Source: Cryptomeria japonica (Eukaryota > Streptophyta > Pinopsida > Cupressales > Cupressaceae). From it: a DNA stretch of 64,000 bases. The notes under the pieces were generated by a model, which did no database searches, was not told the DNA's origin, and was given only the letters and a program-made list of their open reading frames with translations. Shown in pieces: positions 56,666 to 64,000 of the stretch. The stretch covers positions 718,973,867-719,037,866 of the forward strand of contig NC_081413.1 in the NCBI RefSeq assembly GCF_030272615.1, written 5' to 3'. The stretch's first letter is position 1. Every line of letters starts with the position of its first letter. A program made the translations under genes and the position numbers.

Positions 56666-59150
56666 ATGGAACATGAAGATGAAAAACAAGTTGAAGGAAA
56701 AATAAAAGAACAAAATATCAGAGACATCAATAAAGATCCTCAATTCGACAAATTTATGCAAATATTATTGGAGGGAGAAAAAGAAAAATATTTCCTAACA
56801 TTAGCCAAATCTGGTGCTACACTTCCCCAAGATTTTGATGTGAACAAATTGATACAAAAGAAAAGTCACCCTCCCTCTAATAACGAAAAATATGAGGACA
56901 TCTTTGGTCTCCACATGAATGACACATCAATTCCCAATAATACCAAAACAAATGAAGAAACCTACATACCCAGAAGAGAGGAAGTAGAGATTCTAAATAA
57001 CATTCAACCCAATGAAGATACAAGAAGGACTAGAGATGACACCAGAAGAGATCCAGATCCTCCTAGAATACAAAATCATGGTCATGCAAGAACAAATCAT
57101 GTCGATAATCCTATAACAACTCTCACACAACAACTACAAGCAATGCAAACACAAATTCAAGATATGCAGAGAGGAAATGTTAGAAGATACTCACTTCAAG
57201 AAATTTGTCCTTATCCATTTGACAAAAACCTAAACATGATATCATTTCCTATAGGTTTTGAAACTCCTAGATACGAAAAATATGATGGAATCACTAACTC
57301 TCAATATCATTTATGAGAATTTTGCACAATAAGTATGGAGTTTGCACATGAGGATACCTACTTGATGAGATTATTTTTGAAAAGATTAACTGGACTAGCT
57401 ATGGAATGGTTCTCCCAACTTTCACCTAGAATCATATCTTTTTTCAGAGTTGGTGGATAAGTTTGTTTCACAATACGCTTACAACATACAACATGAAGTA
57501 ACAATGCTAGACCTATGTAATGCCAAACAAAAGAATGGAGAACCTTTCATTACATTTTTACAATGATGGAGATGGTTAGCTTCGCGATATCCTTGTACAG
57601 TGCTAGAATACAAAAAAATAGACATATTCATCAACAACTTAAATGATTAAATGAGCTATCACTTAAAAATGCAAGGAAATCAAAGTTTTGGAAAAATGAT
57701 TGATAATGTAATGAAAATGGAGGAAGCCATGATAAAGAAAGGTGAATTGAAAATATACAAAGATGGAGTTCACCCTCCTAACAACAGCAACAACCATAAT
57801 GATAAACCAAAGTTTTGGAATAGAAATTGAAATATCGTTAATGATGGAATAGTGGATAACAACAATGTGAAACCAAAACAACCGGGTTTTAATTTATCCA
57901 CTCACTCAACAACGACTCAACAAAACAACCATCACCCAAAAGCAACTATCAAAACTTTCTTTCAAAGACAATTTGCAAACATTGGTGAACCCCTTGGGTC
58001 AGCACTAAAGACACTTCTCGCAAAAAAATTGATCACTTTACCAGAAGAAAGGAACTATGAACCTCAAATCAAACCACCTTGGTGGAATGATAACCATTAT
58101 TGTGATTTCCATCAATACAAGGGACATCATACAAATAATTGGCAGAAGTTGAAACATATCATACAAGATATGATTGATAATGGAGTAATAACCATGGATG
58201 GACATACAACAAACAAATCTCATACAACTTTTAAAACTTCACTTTCAAACTATGAGAAAGGTGAATTATCAACAACAAATAATGGTAAGGGTAAAGCGAA
58301 GGTAAACTATGCTCATACATATGACAATGTGGTAAACGTGATTGTAGTTAAAGAAAAACAAAATCAAGAACATTCTCATGTTATCACAAGAGGAAAAGCT
58401 AAAGTTTATTTGCTGGGTCCTACAACAAACACATCATCCACTACCAAACAATACAACCTAGTGGAGCAATTGCAGAAAATACCCATTCAAATATCCATCT
58501 TAGAATTGTTAAAGCTTTCACTTGCACACAAAGAAATTCTTGAACGAGCATTAGTAGATACAATAGTTTCCAAAAATATTGATATCAGTCAATTCCAAAC
58601 CATGGTGGGACACCTCACAACCCCTCACTGCTTATCATTCACTGAAGAAGATGACATGTCCTTACAACATCCACACAATGCTTCTTGGCATATTGAAGTC
58701 CTCATTCACAAATTACACGTTAAACATGCTCTAATAGATGGTGGAGCTGGCCTAAATATCTATTCATTGAGTCTTGTTCGTGCCTTAGGATATTTAGAAG
58801 ATGCAGTTGATGTCTGGAAAAGGATCACCATAAAAGCCTATGATGAAGAAGAACATTCCTCCAAGGGAGTTGTAATACTACCCATCAGAGTGGGACCTTT
58901 GCAGAAAGACACAACATGCCAAGTTCCAGACTTGGACTTATCATATAATGTACTCCTGGGGAGACCATACATACATGACTTGCGAGCTGTCCCATCAACT
59001 TATGATCAGTGTGTAATGGGTAGGAAATCACAATCTTTGTAGATTCAAATCCATTTCAATACTGCAGCAATCTAAAAATGGCTCGAGAAGTCATTGTTCC
59101 ACATAACAAGGAGGCATCATCTTCGAGCACACAATCCAAAGAACAATCAT
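56666..59150 (+). pseudogene. Tat gag and protease (element J)
   Basis: Start ATG 56,666 (ACCATGG). The same Gag as I, sharing its frameshift in the T-run (near 57,440), its TGA in LQ*W (near 57,565) and its TGA after NRN (near 57,828). Private damage includes a TGA near 57,314. The C-terminal part is open from 57,852 to 59,042: knuckle CDFHQYKGHHTNNW with its last Cys replaced by Trp, and protease LIDGGAGLNI with Gly for Ser in the active-site triad. After 59,042 similarity to the element A spacer continues weakly. It cannot yield active protease. Confidence 0.85.
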
Positions 59151-59245
59151 TTACTTCAGTTCTATCAAGTATGGAAAAATCATCTAAGAATCTAGTATTT
59201 CACTCAAAAACTAAACATGTTTCTATCAAAAATTAAACATGGAGA

Positions 59246-59528
59246 ATAGGTTTTTTGGTACTGAGATTATGGATTTTGAATCCGGTATGATAGGCCGACA
59301 CGCATTTATGTCAATGTGAAATTAGGGTTTTGGCAAAATAAAAGGAAAATGTTGGTTCATTTCTAATCACACAAAATTCAAAGTGAAGCAGAGCAAGTTT
59401 AAGGTGATTCAAGGTGCTATAGAGAATTTTCAAGTGAATTCCAATACATTTAAGAAGGATTTTCAAGAGCTTTCACTGATGAAGGTTGTGAGGTATTTTA
59501 CCAGTTTCTGTGCTATCTTTTATTTACA
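59246..59528 (+). other. Leader before ORF2 in element L
   Basis: Non-coding and A/T-rich, ending in TTTACAATGGCTTCTGG, a good plant start context. It aligns loosely with the D and E Gag-ORF2 spacers. Confidence 0.5.
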
Positions 59529-62500
59529 ATGGCTTCTGGATCAACTCCCACTTCGGTAGGTGTGGCTACGCCTATTGTTGTTGAAATCAAGGATCGTCCA
59601 CACTCGGTTTTCAAGAAATGCCCTCATATTGTGAAGGTTGATTATTCAATCGACACATTTTCTAGGGTTCCAGACAAAGTTCTATATATTAAAGATGTTC
59701 ATGCATATATCCACTGCATTCTAGAGGATTTAGGTTCTGCTTAAATCAAAACAATGTACATGACAAATCTACAAGACAGGAAGGGATTGATGAAACTGGA
59801 ATACCAAATTTTGAAGGATCAGGGTTTCACAGACATTTTGGAGATGCTAGAATTTGAAGATGAAATGATCTGATATGTGCTAAGTCATGTCCACAGGGAA
59901 TTCATGTGGCTAGACCAACCTTACAAAATCATTAGGGAGGCTTTTCATGCAATCAGTGGTTTGCCCCAGACTAGTCAGACTCCCAAAAAGAAGAAAATAT
60001 ATAAGAATGAGGTGGAGAAGTTAACTGGTGCAACTTTTGACAATCAGTCAATGAGTATAAGTACTATCAGAGACATAGTTGTTCAATTTGTAAGCATGAT
60101 CATCGGTTACAAGGTAAGCCAATCAAACTGATTGAAATTTGTTTTTTAGTTCATGCATTTACTGTGTTCATAAGATGGTCAAAGAAAATGATAAGTATGA
60201 TCTCTATCAATGGATGTGTGAAGAGCTAATTTGAAACCTATGGAAGATTAAGGGTAAGAAGAAATGTGTTTTCTAGTATGGCAACCTTGTTGTTTGCTTG
60301 ATGCTTTTATTTTTGAATGAGTTATCGAGATCTGGTAAAACACAATGGGCATTTGATATGTTAGTAGGAAAACAAATAAAAAATGCTATAAGAGGCTTGG
60401 GACAAAACAAGGAGAGAGACTCCATTTTATGGGGTTATTTCAAATCATTTTAGAAGACAATAAAGAAGAGAGAAAGAGTGCCTAAATATATTGTTGATAA
60501 ATACTCTACAAAAATCTGCTTTATGGTGAAGAAGGATGAAACATTGATGGAGGCAATGCAACCATGAAAGGGCTAGATCATTGAGATGGGCTATGAGGTC
60601 GACGCTAAGATCTTGGACTTATATGCCAAGACTCTTATTGATGCCTCGATTGATGAAGCTTAGAAAACCTTTGCGACAACAAAGCAAAAGGAATCTGAAG
60701 TTTAAATAGGTTTTAGCAAGAAGAGAAGGGAAGAAAAAATCAAGAAGGTTGGGGAAGCTATGGAGAAAATGTCCTCTGAAATCAAACAGATCATTGGACT
60801 AGAAGAAGGGTCATCTCCAATAGCAGTTCAGACTCCACTAACAACAACAACTGGAAAGGGTGTATTGAAGAGAAAGAAGCCAGAAACTTATATTGCCCAT
60901 GTTGAATCCAAATCTGATACTGATTTTGTGCCCCCAAATATTCCCTAGACTTACATCAGGATATAGAGGAAGAAGCCTAAGGAAGGAAAGAAACAAAAAG
61001 TAAAGGTCACCCCTTCGACAACCCCAAAGAAAATTTTGAAGGAGAGGAAACCCGCAGAGAATAGGAAACCAGTTAAGGAGTCTATTTCTACTCCCAACAA
61101 GAAGAAGAAATTAGATATAGATATAGCTCTTGAATCTGGTAGGAGTATTGAAGTCATTCCTCCTCTCTCAATTGCTGAATTTATTGATTAAATAACTAAA
61201 GATGGAATTTTGAGCAATATCCAGCATTACTATGTACATATGGATGATATGGACAAATGGAGATTGAGGAAGCAATTTTGTTATACTTAGATATATATAA
61301 CAAAGCATTACTTGAGATTGAAAACAAATACTAGGATATTTGAACAATAAGCTAGATGTTAGGAGATTGTCTACAGTTGAAGAGGATAAATATATAAAGA
61401 TGTAAGAGTTATTGACTATTTGTGGTGCTATAACTGATGAGATGCAACAATGTCTTGAATATTATAATAAAACAATTTTCCAGAGCAGACACCAGCATGT
61501 GAGTCTCATGGTAGGTAGAGTAAATGAAATAGTTAAGGAGACCCATGAGGCATGGGTAAAATTCTTTGTAGATAAACTTGATTTCTTTACTCCTTAGATA
61601 TTCCTTCCTAAGTCTGGTATTCAAGACATCTCGGTTGATGGTAAGTGGAAAGGTATATTAGGTTTGGATTCACTGGTTTTGGAATAGAAGCTAACAAAGG
61701 ATATTCTTCTGACAATATCACTTGTACATAATATAGAAAAACCGGTAAATAACATTGAAACTATACATGATAAGAAGAATACACCAAAACAAAACATTCT
61801 AGATGTAGAGGTTATTGATGTGGATATAGACAATAAATAGGTTGATGATATTGAACCTCTAGCAACAAATGCACATATAGAAGAGGCTAAGGTTGAGCAG
61901 GTTATTGCACCAAGTGGCAAAGCCACTGGTGCTAGTTAGCAGGTTGGAGAGTCTAGTCATTCATTGTTGGCACTTGGCTCATCTGGTCAAGTTGATTTTG
62001 GATAGAGGAATATTGAGGAACTAATAATTTTTGAATTAATGTTTGTTGCTGATCATAAGTTAAGGAAGGAAGGATCAAAAGATAAGCAAGTCATGGAGCA
62101 AGCCATTCGAGTTTTGTAGTAGCTAGTTCAAGGATAGACTAGTCCGGTAGCTAGCCCCTTTGATAAGCTTAAGAGTTTGACTGAACACATTGCAAAAGAG
62201 TTTCAAACTCTTTAACATATATCAAACTGACAGTTAATAGAGAGGTATAATGCAACTAGGAAGGTCACCTATGACAATATGATCACATCAGACAAGGTCA
62301 AGATGACCGAGGAACTAACAAATACTGATGAGGCTCTTAATCCATGCAGTTGTATAGATAGGTCTTGTACTAACACCGGTAAACTTACAGCTGACCTGGA
62401 GGTGAAAATAAAAGCAACAAAGGCCCAGTTGGAACATCTATCTAACAATTTTAATGGTACTCAGTCATTGACCAACGCTATTGATGGTCAAATTTTGGTT

Positions 62501-62737
62501 ACAGAATTAAAGATATTCTCGTTGGAGAAAGATATGGACAGATTAATCCAATGAGCTAGAGAGTTGAGAGGATTGGTTAGTCCCCAATTGAACACTTTGT
62601 TACTTCATAAGCGGGAAAGTATAGAATTGATGAATAAAACCACACCAATAGATCTAATAGAAGAAGAACTACATGCATACGTTCTTCATGGGTTTGTATC
62701 TATTTTTGGAACATTGAAAACCGGTCGAGATACTTAG
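59529..62737 (+). pseudogene. ORF2 of unknown function (element L copy, divergent)
   Basis: Start ATG 59,529 (MASGSTPTS, cf. MASASHTSS in D). Shared blocks with D/E: IHCILEDLGS; NQSMSISTIRDIVVQFVSMIIGYK (E: RAMTINTIKDDLVKYACMVIGYR); EMGYEVDAKI near 60,585; a Lys-rich segment near 60,960-61,110; KEDFVDKLD-type and acidic segments; a helical C-terminus. Stops and frameshifts break it at many points. An intact 91-codon stretch at 62,279-62,554 looks like coiled coil. The same domain order at lower similarity indicates an older split of the ORF2 family. Confidence 0.62.
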
Positions 62738-63010
62738 GAATTTTGAAGGGTGCTTACCCAGATATATTCAAGTACATCTAGATCCAATAAACACATTTTA
62801 ATTTCATTCTTTCATTCATTTGCCCCAGCCTTTGTCATTGATGTCAAAGTGGAAGAGGTTGATGTGAAATTTTTTAAGGGACATAAGAAGTAATGTATAG
62901 CTCAGGGGGAGCAGGGTCAGGTTTGGTCATCAATTTTGGGAGGAACCGGGATAACACTTTAGCGATCCATTTTTCACATGAGTGTTGCCATCAATGCCAA
63001 AGGGGGAGAT
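62738..63010 (+). promoter_or_regulatory. 3' untranslated region of L with polypurine tracts
   Basis: TCAGGGGGAGCAG near 62,905 and AAAGGGGGAGA at 62,999-63,009 right before the LTR. A purine-rich GTGGAAGAGG word near 62,850 may be a decayed third tract. Confidence 0.72.
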
Positions 63011-63930
63011 TGTTGGCAATTGACACTCATCCAGTTTAGTTGTGTTGTCATTGATGGAAACACACATCGTCTTGGGTTGGAGACTTAACTCAGCAACCAA
63101 TATTCATAATTCAGCAACTGACATTAAGGGAAACTGACAAACTAGGAATCGATATATGAGGCCGACATAGGAGATTGATCTGACAGGTTTACATGACAAC
63201 AATTAGCGACATCGATCACGAAGCTTAATACATTTTTTTTTGTGTCTAGGCTGACATGTAAATAACTTGTAATATCATTGTAAGCCGACATAAGGCATTT
63301 ATGTTTGTGATTGGGAAGGGTATTTAAGTCAGTCCGGATAGGTTATTTAAGACAAATACACAGAGAGAAGGAATATATAGTGATATGCTATTGTGCAAGC
63401 GATGTTGATTGAATGAATGCGAATGTAATATTCTGTAGTCGGTCTTGATTATTAGTTTCAAGGTTTGGAATGTGAAGTAAGTTACTAGTAAGGGAGGACA
63501 TAGTGAAAACCGGTATAGACAGTGCTTGAACTGGAACTCATCCAGCATAGTAGATGCAATCTCTGAGTTCAGAATTTTGTTTGTAACTCCATATTTGGTG
63601 TTTGTAGTCAGTGAGGCTCCTTTTGTGATGATCAGTGCACTCTAGGCTACTAGCCTTCCTGCATGTGCAGGTCCCTATTGTAATATTTATTCATTTGGCC
63701 AATGGATAGATATTGTGGGTCATTAATCCCACCGTGGTTTTTCCTCTTTGAGGTTTTCCACATATAAATATCTGTGTTATGGTGTATGTTCTTGTGGTCA
63801 CTTCATTTCTCCTACCTGTTATATTATTTTATGGTTACCGAAATTTGAAATACTTTGTTAATAAGGTTAAAATTGATCTCACCACAGAACACTGATTCAC
63901 CCCCCCTCTTAGTGTTCTTGGATTCCAACA
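63011..63930 (+). mobile_element. 3' LTR of element L
   Basis: TGTTGGCAATTG to GGATTCCAACA, 920 bp with 6-bp terminal inverted repeats (TGTTGG/CCAACA). A possible TATA box (TATATAG) lies at 63,374. The CACCGTGGTTTTTCC block is near 63,731 and a C-run near 63,898. Confidence 0.88.
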
Positions 63931-64000
63931 CCTTTGTCACTTGATTCTAAAAAGAAAATTGTAGATGATGAAGATGATGATGCTATAAGAATCAAAGGTC
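63931..64000 (+). other. Flank of element L, possibly acidic coding sequence
   Basis: No primer site follows the LTR, so this is target DNA. One frame is open to the edge and acidic (KKKIVDDEDDDAIRIKG), loosely like the acidic part of ORF2; too short to assign. Confidence 0.3.

Larger units (their letters stand above)
54439..59245 (+). mobile_element. Tat-lineage LTR end, leader, gag and protease (element J)
   Basis: Carries the last ~60 bp of an LTR, a primer site at 54,506-54,522, a ~2.1 kb leader, gag and protease, then ends near 59,245, where ORF2-element L begins. RT and integrase are absent. Duplicate of element I from 55,161. Confidence 0.85.
59246..63930 (+). mobile_element. ORF2-bearing non-autonomous Sirevirus-like element, divergent (element L)
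   Basis: Leader with AAATTAGGGTTTTGG as in D and E, an ORF2 relative, a purine-tract array and a 920-bp 3' LTR. The 5' LTR and Gag are missing; the left boundary with J is uncertain (59,220-59,300). Its LTR family is the one of C and of the piece at 35,607. Confidence 0.75.

Noticed and set aside
1-64000. Host genes, tRNA, rRNA
   Set aside because: I looked on both strands and saw no intron-exon gene, cloverleaf or rRNA core; everything recognisable is retrotransposon-derived.

Overview
The window looks like nuclear DNA of a seed plant with a large, repeat-rich genome. I found no host single-copy gene, tRNA or rRNA. Nearly all of the 64 kb is LTR retrotransposon, and most coding regions are broken by stop codons. 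The species cannot be read from the sequence; a gymnosperm or another giant plant genome would fit, but that is a guess.

Layout. (1) 1-~13,235, + strand: 3' part of a Ty3/gypsy Tat-lineage element (gag C-terminus, protease, a G-patch-bearing spacer, RT, RNase H, second RNase H, integrase). It is followed by repeats, an antisense plant-mobile-domain (PMD) pseudogene, a ~20-bp-period AGCGCT array and a 3' LTR. (2) ~13,240-16,012: antisense LTR scrap, then the RT/RNase H end and 3' LTR of a Ty1/copia Sirevirus-like element. (3) 16,021-31,405: a Russian doll of non-autonomous Sirevirus-like elements. Element D (+, 17,667-24,407, target duplication GAAAT) sits inside the 3' LTR of element E (-, 16,853-31,094, near-duplication CTTCA/TTTCA), which sits inside the LTR of element C (-). 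D and E carry a Gag-like ORF with zinc knuckles plus a long second ORF (ORF2) of unknown function, and no protease, integrase or RT. (4) 31,406-35,006: another copia pol and 3' LTR. (5) 35,007-35,799: an ORF2 fragment and an LTR piece. (6) 35,800-42,957: a Ty3/gypsy chromovirus-like element with a deleted integrase core and a ~4.2 kb 3' LTR containing GC-rich 38-bp hairpin repeats. (7) 42,958-46,730 and 54,439-~59,245: two closely related Tat leader+gag+protease copies flanking (8) a nearly full-length copia element on the - strand (~46,727-54,438). (9) ~59,246-63,930: a third, divergent ORF2-bearing element with its 3' LTR; the last 70 bases are its flank.

How they work together. The copia-like elements share an initiator-Met-tRNA type primer site, a C-run near the LTR 3' end and several AAAGGGGGAGA purine tracts before the 3' LTR. 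The pol-less ORF2 elements share the same cis signals, so they probably moved using enzymes of the autonomous copia elements. Most premature stops look like C-to-T decay of CAG, CGA or TGG codons, as expected of silenced, methylated repeats. The most interesting items are the ORF2 family, the antisense PMD gene inside the Tat element and the AGCGCT array.
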